From assembly GCF_006376685.1 (NCBI RefSeq), contig NZ_VEWL01000004.1, forward strand, positions 1 through 64,000: a stretch of 64,000 nt of DNA, written 5' to 3'. Numbering within the stretch: the first letter of the stretch is position 1; each line of letters opens with the position of its first letter. The notes under the pieces were generated by a model. It made no database searches and was not told the DNA's origin. It worked only from the letters and a program-made list of their open reading frames with translations. Position numbers and translations under genes: made by a program. This stretch comes from Ochrobactrum teleogrylli (lineage in GTDB: Bacteria; Pseudomonadota; Alphaproteobacteria; Rhizobiales; Rhizobiaceae). Below are positions 26,407 to 34,913 of this stretch, piece by piece.

Positions 26407-26426
26407 CCGCGAAGCTTGCGCGAAAG
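26407..26426 (-). promoter_or_regulatory. Flagellar operon-head motif upstream of fliF
   Basis: On the minus strand CTTTCGCGCAAGCTTCGCGG lies 18 bases upstream of the first possible fliF start, sharing 16 consecutive bases (TTTCGCGCAAGCTTCG) with the flhA site. FtcR is reported to bind upstream of fliF in B. melitensis, so this is a strong candidate operator. Confidence 0.55.
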
Positions 26427-26470
26427 TGGCGGCTGATAAAGCACGTGCTTTCTGAACGCCGAAACGAAGC

Positions 26471-26540
26471 GGGGCGCGGAATTGATCCCGCGCCCCTTTT
26501 CCGCCCAAAGACATCCGGTCCGATCAGGTCGGTCCGGATG
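26471..26540 (-). terminator. Two hairpins after fliC
   Basis: Between fliC and fliF lie a dyad CATCCGG-T-CCGA...TCGG-T-CCGGATG (26512-26540) and a 9-bp stem GGGGCGCGG/CCGCGCCCC (26471-26496). The second is followed by TTTT on the plus strand and by a weaker T-rich tract on the minus strand. They most likely terminate the abundant flagellin transcript. Confidence 0.6.
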
Positions 26541-26613
26541 CGAACCCCTGATTTGCCTGAGAACTCGCGAGAGCCGGTGACCCGCCTCTCCGTTTTATCT
26601 ACTCAGTTATCGA

Positions 26614-27579
26614 TTAGCCGCGGAACAGCGACAGGATGTTCTGGTTCGACGAGTTGGCAATCGACAGAGCCTGAACGCCAAGCTGCTGCTGAACCTGGAG
26701 AGCCGACAGACGTGCCGATTCCTTGTTCATGTCAGCATCAACGAGCTGGCCAACGCCCTTTTCGATCGAGTCCGAAAGACTCGAAACGAAATCCTTCTGC
26801 ATGTCGATGCGTGCCTTTGCGGCACCCAATTCGGCAGCAGAGGTTGCCATCGAGCCGAGAGCGGCTTCTACGTCGGTCAGAATCTTGTCAAACGCTGCGC
26901 CTTCGTCGGCTGCGTCATAGCCCGTAACGCCAGTCACGTCGCTGACGTCGATGGACAGGATCGACTGTCCCGACGCACCAGTGGTCTTGTCGAGAACGCC
27001 GGTGGTGCCACCGGTATCGATCAGACGGGTGCTGGAGTAGTTCACCGAAATCGTGCCGGTGGTCACATTACCCGAAGCGTCGCGGTTGTAAGAGGTGATG
27101 ACGTTGAGCGCGTTGCTTTCAGCCACTGCCGGAGTTGCAGTAGGATCAGCAGTGTCCTTCGTCGAATCCGAGGTCAGCAGGTTCGAACCGGCGTAGTTGG
27201 CGCCAGCGACATTGTCCTTGAGCTGAGCAACATAGGTTGCAATTTCGCTCTGGATCTTGGCGCGATCTTCCGTGCCGGAGGTCTTCGCGAGAAGAACCTT
27301 CTGCTTGATCTGATCGACGACTTCAATCGCCTTGTTCATAGCCGTGTAGGCAGTGTCAACCTTGCCAGCGCCGAGGCCGAGGGAATCCTGAACGACGGAG
27401 TTGGCCTTGTTGTCCGAACGCATGGTCGTTGCGATGGACCAGTAAGCGGCGTTGTCGGATGCACCGGCAACCTTGAGGCCCGTCGAGATACGGTTCTGCG
27501 TTGCTTCCAGCGACTTGTTGGTCGTGGAAAGGGTCTGAAGTGCAGTCAGAGCTGCCGAGTTGGTCAGAATGCTAGCCAT
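26614..27579 (-). CDS. fliC: Flagellin FliC
   Basis: A 321-residue flagellin. The N-terminal D0/D1 helices (SILTNSAALTALQTLSTTNKSLEATQNRISTGLKVAGASDNAAYWSIA) and C-terminal D1/D0 helices (MNKESARLSALQVQQQLGVQALSIANSSNQNILSLFRG) flank a short variable centre. It is the only flagellin gene in the window. Its ATG has a good AAGGGG ribosome site. Expression is expected to be late and under FtcR plus FlbT/FlaF control. It stands alone between the fliP and fliF units with its own upstream region and terminator-like hairpins. Confidence 0.97.
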   Translation of the reverse strand: MASILTNSAALTALQTLSTTNKSLEATQNRISTGLKVAGASDNAAYWSIATTMRSDNKANSVVQDSLGLGAGKVDTAYTAMNKAIEVVDQIKQKVLLAKTSGTEDRAKIQSEIATYVAQLKDNVAGANYAGSNLLTSDSTKDTADPTATPAVAESNALNVITSYNRDASGNVTTGTISVNYSSTRLIDTGGTTGVLDKTTGASGQSILSIDVSDVTGVTGYDAADEGAAFDKILTDVEAALGSMATSAAELGAAKARIDMQKDFVSSLSDSIEKGVGQLVDADMNKESARLSALQVQQQLGVQALSIANSSNQNILSLFRG

Positions 27580-27800
27580 TATTTTGCCCCTTGGGAAAAA
27601 TCATACAGAGGGACAGGCCGGACTTACCGGCATAGTGGAGCGGCATCATGCCTGTCTCCGCTGTCGCAGAGACCCACCATGTGCCGACGTTTAAAACCCA
27701 AATATTAAAGTAATGCTAATTTATTCTGCCGAATTTTACCGATCTCTCAGATTTTGACGCCGAATTTTGCCGGACGCCTTGGCAACTGTTCCAAATCGGG
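27580..27800 (-). promoter_or_regulatory. fliC promoter region with two in-phase direct repeats
   Basis: The 221 bases between fliP and fliC are AT-rich. On the + strand GCCGAATTTTACC (27728-27740) and GCCGAATTTTGCC (27759-27771) are 13-base direct repeats with one mismatch, spaced exactly 31 bases apart (three helical turns). They lie about 150-190 bases upstream of the flagellin start and look like a tandem activator site. A precise -10/-35 pair could not be fixed by eye. Confidence 0.5.
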
Positions 27801-28541
27801 TCAGGAGAAGGAGCGTATCAGGCTTCCAACCAGAATATTCCAGCCGTCGATCAGCACGAAGAACAGAATCTTGAACGGCAGCGAAATCACTGTCGGCGGC
27901 AGCATCATCATGCCCATGGACATGGTGAGCGTGGCCACGACCAGATCGATCACCAGAAACGGCAGCACGATCAGGAAGCCGATTTCAAAGCCGCGACGAA
28001 GCTCCGAAATCATGAAGGCCGGGACCAGCACGCGGAAATCGACGATGCCATCCTCCCCGGTGCGGAAAGACGGATCGGCAAGGTCTTCGAACAGGCGCAG
28101 ATCCTTGTCACGCACCTGACCCATCATGAATTCGCGAAAGGGCTGCGAAATCTCGGTGAGTGCTACCTGTTGCGTTATCTCGTTACGCATCAGCGGCTGC
28201 AAGCCATTGTTCCAGGCGCGGTCGAAGGCGGGCGCCATGACATAGAAGGTCATGAACAGAGCGAGCGAGATCATCACCATGCTGGCAGGCGCGGTCTGGA
28301 GACCAAGACCCGAGCGAAGCAGGGAAAAGGCTATGGCGAAGCGCGTAAAGCTCGTCACCATGATCAAAAGGCCGGGCGCGATGGACAGTACGGTCAAAAG
28401 ACCGAAGAGCTGGACAATCTGGCCGCTGGCCGCACCGCTGCCTGCGGGCAGCAGATTATCCAGCGTCAATGGCTGCTGGGCCTGTGCCGAAACAGTGAGT
28501 GCGAGCGTCAGGAGAACGCCTGGACCAAGGAGTTTTTTCAT
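27801..28541 (-). CDS. fliP: Flagellar biosynthetic protein FliP
   Basis: A 246-residue FliP with a cleavable signal peptide (ending VSAQAQ) and four hydrophobic segments. Diagnostic motifs are MVTSFTRFAIAFSLLRSGLGLQTAP, LALFMTFYVMAP and SELRRGFEIGFLIVLPFLVIDLVVATLTMSMGMMMLPP. It forms the pentameric core of the FliPQR export gate. It is the last gene of the long flgF-to-fliP unit, and its start overlaps the fliL stop by 4 bases. Confidence 0.97.
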   Translation of the reverse strand: MKKLLGPGVLLTLALTVSAQAQQPLTLDNLLPAGSGAASGQIVQLFGLLTVLSIAPGLLIMVTSFTRFAIAFSLLRSGLGLQTAPASMVMISLALFMTFYVMAPAFDRAWNNGLQPLMRNEITQQVALTEISQPFREFMMGQVRDKDLRLFEDLADPSFRTGEDGIVDFRVLVPAFMISELRRGFEIGFLIVLPFLVIDLVVATLTMSMGMMMLPPTVISLPFKILFFVLIDGWNILVGSLIRSFS

Positions 28542-29032
28542 TCTACGACCAGTGCCGAAATAAAGACCCGGTCCACCGCGCCTTCCGAGCGCAGGCGGGC
28601 GCGTTCTTCGAGATCGGCGCGCAGATAGGCAAGCCCTGCCGCGCCTTGCAATTGCATGAGATTGACACTGCGCAGGAAGCTCAGAAAATCATCGCCGACA
28701 TTGGCCGCCATGGCCGCCGGTATTTCATGACCGGGCTTGGCGACCAGCGAAGCTTCCAGCCGTACCCAAGTGTTCTGCGGAATGCCGAGATTGGTGATGA
28801 TCGGCTTTAGCGGCACAACCGCGCCGATGGAGCGCGATTCGAAATCGCCCGGCTTCGGCTTGTCTTCCCTGGCCGTGGTCTTGGCAAGCGCCTGCTGGTC
28901 GGCGGAAATCATGCCGCCCAGATACCAGCCGCCACCGGCGGCGATAGCGGTCAGAGCAACGACCGCCGCCAAAAGCCCCATCATGGAGCCTTTGGCCTTG
29001 CCGTCTTTCTTGTCCAGTGCCGTGTCGCTCAT
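28538..29032 (-). CDS. fliL: Flagellar basal-body-associated protein FliL
   Basis: A 164-residue single-pass protein: a short cytoplasmic Lys/Asp-rich N-terminus, a transmembrane helix (GLLAAVVALTAIAAGGGWYLGG) and a periplasmic stomatin-like domain. FliL surrounds the stator and supports torque at high load. Located between flgH and fliP, as in other alphaproteobacteria. Confidence 0.9.
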   Translation of the reverse strand: MSDTALDKKDGKAKGSMMGLLAAVVALTAIAAGGGWYLGGMISADQQALAKTTAREDKPKPGDFESRSIGAVVPLKPIITNLGIPQNTWVRLEASLVAKPGHEIPAAMAANVGDDFLSFLRSVNLMQLQGAAGLAYLRADLEERARLRSEGAVDRVFISALVVE

Positions 29033-29044
29033 CGATGCTCAGCT

Positions 29045-29761
29045 TTAAAAAGGAGAAACCTGATCGAGAATTTGCTGGCCGTATGGCGGCTGCTGCACCT
29101 CGCTCAACCGTCCACGACCGCCGTATGAAATGCGGGCTTCGGCGATCTTGTCGTAGGAAATGGTGTTGGAACCGGAAATATCACGCGGACGCACGACACC
29201 GACGACATTCAGCACACGCAACTCATTGTTCACGCGCACTTCCTGCGAGCCGCGAATGATCATGTTGCCGTTCGGGAGCGTATTGGTGACGATGGCCGCA
29301 ACCTGAAGACTGATATCCTCGCTGCGCTTGATTGTGCCCTTGCCCTTGGACGAGCTGTCCGAATGGGTGTTGATGGAACCGTCCATGTCGCCGCCAGCAC
29401 CGGCGCCGGTGCTGCTGCTGGTCGCAAACGAACCGCCCGCGCCGTAAATGCCTTTCGACACCCGCTCGCGGTCGGTCTTGTTGTCGAGATTGGCGCGGTC
29501 ATTGATGGAAATGATGACGGTCAGCACATCACCCGGCTCGGCCGCGCGCGGGTCCTTGAAGAAATTGGTCGAGCGCTGGTTCCAGAGCGAATAATCCGGC
29601 TTTGCCGGACGCGACGGATAACCATTATATTGCGGATTGTTGTTCATGCCGAGATTGGCGGCAACCGGCGACAGGTCCGGCGCACGACCGATTTCTTCCG
29701 GCTTCATGGCGCAACCGGCCAGAAGCGCCAGAGCGGTGGCGGCGAAAATGGTCTTGTTCAT
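29045..29761 (-). CDS. flgH: Flagellar L-ring lipoprotein FlgH
   Basis: A 238-residue FlgH with a lipoprotein signal (ALALLAGC lipobox, Cys near residue 18) and the conserved core (SLWNQRSTNFFKDPRAAEPGDVLTVIISINDRANL, IVTNTLPNGNMIIRGSQEVRVNNELRVLNVVGVVRPRDIS). It builds the outer-membrane ring around the rod. Start ATG 29761 (MNKTIFAA) gives a normal signal; ATG 29773 would overlap the motE stop and add four residues. Confidence 0.95.
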   Translation of the reverse strand: MNKTIFAATALALLAGCAMKPEEIGRAPDLSPVAANLGMNNNPQYNGYPSRPAKPDYSLWNQRSTNFFKDPRAAEPGDVLTVIISINDRANLDNKTDRERVSKGIYGAGGSFATSSSTGAGAGGDMDGSINTHSDSSSKGKGTIKRSEDISLQVAAIVTNTLPNGNMIIRGSQEVRVNNELRVLNVVGVVRPRDISGSNTISYDKIAEARISYGGRGRLSEVQQPPYGQQILDQVSPF

Positions 29762-29769
29762 GCGTCCTG

Positions 29770-30408
29770 TCATTGCACCGTATTCCCGGTTTGCGCCTGA
29801 GCGCGCTGGTCCTTCACCGCCGGTGGCGTTGCGCCCGTGCGCTGCGATCCGACGATGATGCGTGCGAGCTTTGCTGCCTTTTCCGGCGGCATTTCATTCA
29901 GAATGATGCTCGAAACACGCGGGTTGAGCTTGAGGATCAGGGCTGCCGCCGCCTCATCGCCGATCATGGCCATCTGGGCTGCCGCTGCATCCGGCTTCAT
30001 CTTGGAAATGATGTCGACCAGCGAATCCTGCGCCTTGCTGACGAACTCGTCGCGGCGCTTCAGCCACATCTCGTATTCCTTGCGCTTTTCTTCCAGCGCC
30101 TGCATCCGCTCGTCCACCTCGGCCTTGAGGTCGGTGAGCTGCTTGGCCTGCAACGAATAGCGGGCGTCTGCGGCCTGATTGTCGATATTGCCGCAGAACT
30201 TGCGGATTTCATCCAGATTGCCGAGGTTCGCAGGTGGCGCGGAAACAGGAACCGCCGCCGTTGGGGCCACAGTTGGCGCTTGCGGTGCAGGCGATGCCAC
30301 CTCCTGCGCCAATCCCGGCAAGGCGCTGGCAAAAAGCAGCGCCAAAGCCGAACCGGTGCGGATTGCCAGTTTCACGATCATGTCTGCTGTCATCCCCGGC
30401 CTCATCAT
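29770..30408 (-). CDS. motE: MotE-type periplasmic motility chaperone
   Basis: A 212-residue exported protein: signal peptide (ending LPGLAQ), Pro/Ala linker, a coiled coil (LKAEVDERMQALEEKRKEYEMWLKRRDEF, residues about 90-120) and a MgtE-N-like helical domain (ISKMKPDAAAAQMAMIGDEAAAALILKLNPRVSSIILNEMPPEKAAKLARIIV). This plan matches rhizobial MotE, a chaperone that stabilises MotC in the periplasm. motC is present in this locus, which supports the assignment. Translationally linked to flgI (4-base overlap). Confidence 0.87.
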   Translation of the reverse strand: MMRPGMTADMIVKLAIRTGSALALLFASALPGLAQEVASPAPQAPTVAPTAAVPVSAPPANLGNLDEIRKFCGNIDNQAADARYSLQAKQLTDLKAEVDERMQALEEKRKEYEMWLKRRDEFVSKAQDSLVDIISKMKPDAAAAQMAMIGDEAAAALILKLNPRVSSIILNEMPPEKAAKLARIIVGSQRTGATPPAVKDQRAQAQTGNTVQ

Positions 30409-31634
30409 TGCACTACCAGTTCCGCGTGAAGCGCGCCGGAAGATTTGATCGCCTGCAGGATGGCGATGATGCCGGTCGGCTTCACACCCATCTGGTTGAG
30501 GCCCTTGACCAGATTTTCCAGATTGGCGCCGGTCAGAATCCCGATCTTGGCATTGGGCTGGTTGACGGCGATATCGGTGTTCGGCTCTATCGCCGTCACG
30601 CCGTCACTGAACGGTTCAGGCTGCACGACCATCGGCGTTTCCGTCACGCGCACCGTCAGGCTGCCATGGCTGATCGCCACTTTGGAAATGCGTACTTTCG
30701 AACCGATGACCACGGTGCCGGTACGCTCATCCACCACCACGCGCGCCACCTCATCCGTGATGATCGGCAGGCCCTCCAGCTCCGCAAGAAAGCGGGCGGC
30801 GGGCACATTTTTCGGACGGGACAGGCGAATGGTCTTGGCATCGCGGGCAATCGCCACACCGCGCCCATAGCGGCGCTTGGCGAAGATATTGATCGTATCG
30901 GCGGTGCGCACGGCAGTCGTGAAATCGGGATCGCGCAGCTCCACGATCATCTCGCTGTCCTTGCCGAAGTTTCCGGCAACCTCGCGCTCGACCAGCGCAC
31001 CGTTTGGAATGCGGCCCGATGTCGGCACGCCCTGCGTCACGGTGGCTGCATCGCCTTCGGCGGTAAAGCCGGACACTATCATATTGCCCTGCGCAACTGC
31101 ATAAATCTGGTTGTCGGCGCCCATCAGCTGCGTCATGACCAGCGTGCCACCCTGCAAGGAGGTGGCGTCGCCGATGGACGAAACCGTCACATCGATGCGT
31201 GAGCCGGAACCGGCAAAGGCGGGCAGATTGGCGGTCACGATAACCGCTGCCGTGTTCTTCGAACGCGTGGAATTGCGCGGCGCATTGATGCCGAGATTAT
31301 CGAGCATGGCGCGCATGGACTGTTCGGTGAAAGGCGAGTTGCGCAGGCTGTCACCCGTGCCCTTAAGTCCGATCACCAGACCGTAACCAACGAGCTGGTT
31401 TTCACGCACGCCCTGAATGGTCGCGATATCCTTGAGGCGTGCCACAGCGCTGCCACGACCAAGCTCAGCATAGGCCATCTTGGACGGATCGCCGCCAGCA
31501 CCCAGCCAGTCGGCGTCCGCTTCGACGGCGGTGCCGAAATCCTTCACATTCTTGGCCGACTCATCCGCCAGAACCGCAACAGGTTGAAGCGCGATAGCCA
31601 GAACGGTGATCAGCGTTGCCCAGGTTTTTCTCAC
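30405..31634 (-). CDS. flgI: Flagellar P-ring protein FlgI
   Basis: A 409-residue FlgI with a signal peptide (ending VLADES) and family motifs throughout (ARLKDIATIQGVRENQLVGYGLVIGLKGTGDSLRNSPFTEQSM; RIDVTVSSIGDATSLQGGTLVMTQLMGAD; VVVDERTGTVVIGSKVRISKVAISHG). The P-ring sits in the peptidoglycan layer as a bushing for the rod. A stretch after the signal peptide (about 30 residues before GRGSAVARLKD) is longer than in enterobacterial FlgI. It overlaps flgA upstream by 4 bases. Confidence 0.96.
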   Translation of the reverse strand: MRKTWATLITVLAIALQPVAVLADESAKNVKDFGTAVEADADWLGAGGDPSKMAYAELGRGSAVARLKDIATIQGVRENQLVGYGLVIGLKGTGDSLRNSPFTEQSMRAMLDNLGINAPRNSTRSKNTAAVIVTANLPAFAGSGSRIDVTVSSIGDATSLQGGTLVMTQLMGADNQIYAVAQGNMIVSGFTAEGDAATVTQGVPTSGRIPNGALVEREVAGNFGKDSEMIVELRDPDFTTAVRTADTINIFAKRRYGRGVAIARDAKTIRLSRPKNVPAARFLAELEGLPIITDEVARVVVDERTGTVVIGSKVRISKVAISHGSLTVRVTETPMVVQPEPFSDGVTAIEPNTDIAVNQPNAKIGILTGANLENLVKGLNQMGVKPTGIIAILQAIKSSGALHAELVVQ

Positions 31635-32140
31635 CGCATCCCCACTTGAACACGGCCATCGGCCAGTATCGTGCCGGGCACGATGACGCCGCTGTCGCTG
31701 TTGCGTACCTTGATGAAATCGCCTGCCGCCCCGGACTCGAGCGGTATGCCGACAGCTGTGATCGTCATGACACCGGTGGAGAACACCATCGTCACCGGCT
31801 CGCCACGCTTGACCAGCGACGGCTCCGAGAGGGCGGCGACGAGGATCGGCTTACCCGCGATCAGCGTCTTGCGCGCGACCTTGCCGTCAGCCTGATCCAC
31901 CGACAGCACATATTGCTGCGCGGCGGGCGCACTGATGTAAAACTTCTTCTCGACCAGCGCGACATTGCTGACGACCTGTCCGGGATAAACGGTCGCCGAA
32001 GGCACAACGAAAGCGATGCGGTCGGTGGCCGAAGCCCCCGAGATCGCAGCAGCGGCAAAACCGGCCACTGCGGCAGCAGCCAGTGCGGCGCGTCTGAACC
32101 GTGAACGGGCTTTGATGTCGTTTCCTTGGGCGCGTTTCAT
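31631..32140 (-). CDS. flgA: Flagellar P-ring assembly chaperone FlgA
   Basis: A 169-residue exported protein with a basic N-terminus, a hydrophobic core (AALAAAAVAGFAAAAIS) and a SAF-like domain (RIAFVVPSATVYPGQVVSNVALVEK; LSEPSLVKRGEPVTMVFSTGVMTITAVGIPLESGAAGDFIKVRNSDSGVIVPGTIL). FlgA escorts FlgI in the periplasm. ATG 32140 is preferred; a GTG at 32149 would add three residues. It lies between flgG and flgI, overlapping the latter. Confidence 0.9.
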   Translation of the reverse strand: MKRAQGNDIKARSRFRRAALAAAAVAGFAAAAISGASATDRIAFVVPSATVYPGQVVSNVALVEKKFYISAPAAQQYVLSVDQADGKVARKTLIAGKPILVAALSEPSLVKRGEPVTMVFSTGVMTITAVGIPLESGAAGDFIKVRNSDSGVIVPGTILADGRVQVGMR

Positions 32141-32151
32141 GGCGATCACCG

Positions 32152-32946
32152 TCAGCGCATGTTCTTCGATACAGTCGCCGCCATTTCGTCGGCGGCCTGA
32201 ATGACCTTGGAATTCATTTCATAGGCGCGCTGCGCCGTAATCAGATCGGTGATTTCTTTCACCGGATCGACATTCGATGCTTCGAGATAGCCCTGCTTGA
32301 CCGAACCGAAACCTGGATCACCCGGATCGCCAACCAGCGGCCCGCCGGAGGCTTCCGTTTCGCGATAGAGATTGTCGCCCAGCGGTTCGAGACCGGCTTC
32401 ATTGGTGAAATTCGCAAGCTGAAGCTGGCCGAGCGGGGTGATCTGGATGCCATTCTGTTCCTGAATCTTCGCAAAGACCTGCCCGGTATCGCTGACGGTT
32501 ACTTCAAGCGCATTTTCAGGAACCACGATGCCCGGCTGGACAATATTTCCGTCGAGCGTCACCAGCTGGCCATCGGCATTCTTGTTGAATGCGCCAGCGC
32601 GGGTATAAAGCGTTTCGCCGGTCGGGCTCTGGATCTGGAACCAGCCCTGCCCGGTCAGCGCCAGATCGAACGGATTGCCGGTCTGGTTGAAGCTGCCCTG
32701 AATATGCAGATTACGCACCGCCGCCGTCTGGACGCCAAGGCCGACCAGCGCGCCTTCGGGCACGATGCTCTCATTGGCCTGATTGGGAACGCCTGCCGTG
32801 CGCTCGGACTGGTAGAGCAGGTCCGAGAATTCGGCACGCGCGCGCTTGAAGCCCGTTGTATTGATATTGGCGATATTGTTGGCGATCACTTCCAGATTGA
32901 GCTGCTGGGCGTTCATGCCGGTTGCGGCAATCGTCAGGGCTTTCAT
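32152..32946 (-). CDS. flgG: Distal rod protein FlgG
   Basis: A 264-residue FlgG, very close to the standard length. The N-terminal rod signature ([39 protein letters not shown]) and C-terminal signature ([42 protein letters not shown]) are intact. It forms the distal rod crossing the P and L rings. Located 12 bases after fliE. Confidence 0.97.
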   Translation of the reverse strand: MKALTIAATGMNAQQLNLEVIANNIANINTTGFKRARAEFSDLLYQSERTAGVPNQANESIVPEGALVGLGVQTAAVRNLHIQGSFNQTGNPFDLALTGQGWFQIQSPTGETLYTRAGAFNKNADGQLVTLDGNIVQPGIVVPENALEVTVSDTGQVFAKIQEQNGIQITPLGQLQLANFTNEAGLEPLGDNLYRETEASGGPLVGDPGDPGFGSVKQGYLEASNVDPVKEITDLITAQRAYEMNSKVIQAADEMAATVSKNMR

Positions 32947-32958
32947 GGTGCTTCCTTA

Positions 32959-33303
32959 CTAGACCGACATACGGCTGATCTCGAGGTATGCCTGCACGAT
33001 CTTGTCGCGGATCGCGATTGCGGTCTGGAGCGACTTTTCGGCTTCCATGACGGAGCTGACCACCTCATTCACCGGCGCATCACCCTTGATGCCCTGAATG
33101 GAGGTGGCTTCCGCCGCCTGCAATTTCTGGCCGACCGAATCCGTCATCTGCGACAGGACTTCACCAAAGGATGCGCCCGGCGTTGCGGGAACAGCCTGTG
33201 GAGCCGCCGTGGAAGCGGCAGAACCGACGCCATTCCCGGCGACGGTTTCGGAAAGGCGCGACAGGGCATTGCGCGCCGAAATGCTCATGATCGAGTCGTA
33301 CAT
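32959..33303 (-). CDS. fliE: Hook-basal body adaptor FliE
   Basis: A 114-residue FliE: an unstructured N-terminus and the conserved C-terminal region ([70 protein letters not shown]). It joins the MS ring to the proximal rod. It follows flgC with a shared boundary base, in the order flgB-flgC-fliE-flgG typical of alphaproteobacteria. Confidence 0.95.
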   Translation of the reverse strand: MYDSIMSISARNALSRLSETVAGNGVGSAASTAAPQAVPATPGASFGEVLSQMTDSVGQKLQAAEATSIQGIKGDAPVNEVVSSVMEAEKSLQTAIAIRDKIVQAYLEISRMSV

Positions 33304-33725
33304 TATGTGCTCCTCAGGAGATCGATGGTCATCGAGATCAGCTCACGCGCCTGCCTGACGACCTGCAAATTGGCTTCATAAGAACGGTTGGCTTCACGCA
33401 TGTCCGCCATTTCGACGACCATGTTGACGTTCGGGTAACGGACATAGCCGCGCTCGTCGGCGGCGGGGTGGCTCGGATCATATTGCTCGACGAAGGGCGA
33501 GGTATCCTTGCCCACTTCGGCCACGCGCACTTCTGCGGCACCCGTGCCATGTTCCAGCTCGGTGCGGAAGGAAACGGTCTTGCGGCGATAGGGATCGTCG
33601 GTCGCCGTCTGGCCCGTCGACTGGGCATTGGCGATGTTTTCCGAAACGATACGCAGACGTGTCGATTGGGCCGAAAGGCCGGAGGCTGCGATCTTCAGAG
33701 AATTCTGCAAGGCGTCGGAAGACAT
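33303..33725 (-). CDS. flgC: Proximal rod protein FlgC
   Basis: A 140-residue FlgC with the rod signature at the N-terminus ([31 protein letters not shown]) and a C-terminal helix ([40 protein letters not shown]). The motif YVRYPNVN in the middle is diagnostic for FlgC. It starts 3 bases after flgB. Confidence 0.96.
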   Translation of the reverse strand: MSSDALQNSLKIAASGLSAQSTRLRIVSENIANAQSTGQTATDDPYRRKTVSFRTELEHGTGAAEVRVAEVGKDTSPFVEQYDPSHPAADERGYVRYPNVNMVVEMADMREANRSYEANLQVVRQARELISMTIDLLRST

Positions 33726-33728
33726 GGA

Positions 33729-34109
33729 TTATCCCTTCGCGACCGACAGCATCATGCGGTGGAACGCTTTGACGATGCTGGTGTTGAGCGAATATTCGCG
33801 GGAAATCTCGCCTGCCTTCATCATTTCCTGTTCGACATCGACGGTATTGCCGGAATGGGTTTGCTCGGTGATGTCGTCGGGACGCAGGCGTGCGCCTGCG
33901 ATGCCGTTTGCCTCGAATTCCAGATGCTGCGGACTCGTCGCAGCCATGGTGAGCTGCGTCTTGTCCAGCACATCGGTGAAGGGTTGAACGTCGCGCGCCT
34001 TGAAATCCGGCGTGTTCGCATTGGCGACATTGCCAGCGACGGTGGCCTGTCGGACCGACAGCCACTGCACTTGCCTTGCGGCCAGATCGAAAAGATGAAT
34101 GGAGCTCAT
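33729..34109 (-). CDS. flgB: Proximal rod protein FlgB
   Basis: A 126-residue FlgB. The N-terminal region (IHLFDLAARQVQWLSVRQATVAGNVANANTPDFKARDVQPF) and the C-terminal helix (GNTVDVEQEMMKAGEISREYSLNTSIVKAFHRMMLSVAKG) are typical. It follows a 189-base gap that contains a copy of the operon-head motif and a large inverted repeat, so a promoter internal to the flgF-fliP unit is plausible. Confidence 0.96.
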   Translation of the reverse strand: MSSIHLFDLAARQVQWLSVRQATVAGNVANANTPDFKARDVQPFTDVLDKTQLTMAATSPQHLEFEANGIAGARLRPDDITEQTHSGNTVDVEQEMMKAGEISREYSLNTSIVKAFHRMMLSVAKG

Positions 34110-34150
34110 GGAGTTTCCCGCCTTTACCGTTGGTTAACTTACGGGGCGGA

Positions 34151-34178
34151 ACTTGCGTCAAGCTTGCGAAGGTTAAGG
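34151..34178. promoter_or_regulatory. Flagellar operon-head motif upstream of flgB
   Basis: ACTTGCGTCAAGCTTGCGAA followed by GGTTAAGG (+ strand) shares the CAAGCTT core and the flanking CGCAAG/TTAAGG blocks with the flhA and fliF sites. On the minus strand it reads CGCAAG-CTTGA-CGCAAG, a direct repeat with 11-base period, about 40-70 bases from the flgB start. Confidence 0.4.
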
Positions 34179-34300
34179 GAGTAGGGGAATAGGGCAGTAA
34201 GGGAATATGTTTTTGGGGAATGGTATATCGTAGTTTCCAAGAGAGCGCTGATCGCGCAAGGCCAACATACTCCCCTATTCCCTTACTGCCCTACTCCCCT
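34177..34300. repeat. Large inverted repeat between flgB and its upstream gene
   Basis: A G-rich left arm (34177-34211) and a C-rich right arm (34264-34300) are inverted copies of each other. They contain a perfect 17-bp block TAGGGCAGTAAGGGAAT (34190-34206) paired with ATTCCCTTACTGCCCTA (34277-34293), with a loop of about 50-70 bases. Each arm has internal short repeats of the GGGAGTAGGG type. The end of the right arm supplies part of the TAG stop of the gene at 34299-34913. Confidence 0.7.
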
Positions 34301-34913
34301 ATCTCCGCATTTCAATCACGTCGCCTGACGACGTGGTCAATTGCCAGGTTCCCGACCCCCGACCGATGGAAACAAGGCGACTGCCATCGGGCAACAGCGA
34401 TCCTTTTTCCACGAACCAGTAGCCGGATGTATCCTCGATCATTGCCATCCCGCCGACGACCTCGCGCAGCGCGAAGACCGGCTTCGGGAAAGCCTGTCCA
34501 TCGCCGCCGCCTGCGCCGCCAGTGCCAGCGCCAGTTCCCGGCAGGCCCTTGCCGTTGGACATGACCGAACCGGTCATGGTGTTATCGATATCCGCACTGG
34601 GGGAAACGCGATCCGACGGGCGGAAGGACGGAAAGCGGCGCACCGTTTTCTGCTCCGAACGGTCCAGCGGATCGATGATCTTGCGTTCCGCCTTTTCGGC
34701 AGGCGCAAGCTCCATGCGCTGGAGATAGGTGATGAAGGGCAGCATCGCGCAGCCAGCCGCCAGCGTGACCGCTGCAATCTTCAGATATCGGTCAACCTTG
34801 CTGTGGGGTTTCTTGCCACCTTCCTGTGCGGCGGCGGCGCTCACTTCCGCTTCCAGATCGGCCAATAGCTTTTCTTCGGCGTTTTTGCGTCGGTTCTTGT
34901 TGCCCGTCATCAT
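34299..34913 (-). CDS. Single-pass membrane protein of the flagellar locus, unknown
   Basis: A 204-residue protein I do not recognise. It has a Lys/Arg/Glu-rich cytoplasmic N-terminus (residues 1-46), one transmembrane helix (IAAVTLAAGCAMLPFITYL, about 47-65), a Gly-rich linker (GTGAGTGGAGGGDGQ) and a C-terminal beta-rich domain (residues about 147-204, VFALREVVGGMAMIEDTSGYWFVEKGSLLPDGSRLVSIGR). The last domain looks like the small beta domains of secretion-system pilot or scaffold proteins (PilP-like), but this is only a resemblance. It overlaps the fliI stop by 4 bases, so it is translated with the export ATPase. Its own stop lies inside an inverted repeat. Confidence 0.75.
   Translation of the reverse strand: MMTGNKNRRKNAEEKLLADLEAEVSAAAAQEGGKKPHSKVDRYLKIAAVTLAAGCAMLPFITYLQRMELAPAEKAERKIIDPLDRSEQKTVRRFPSFRPSDRVSPSADIDNTMTGSVMSNGKGLPGTGAGTGGAGGGDGQAFPKPVFALREVVGGMAMIEDTSGYWFVEKGSLLPDGSRLVSIGRGSGTWQLTTSSGDVIEMRR

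Noticed and set aside
27801..28541. FliP as a virulence-type III secretion gene rather than a flagellar one
   Set aside because: All neighbours (fliL, flgH, fliC) are flagellar, and no needle, translocon or effector genes are present.
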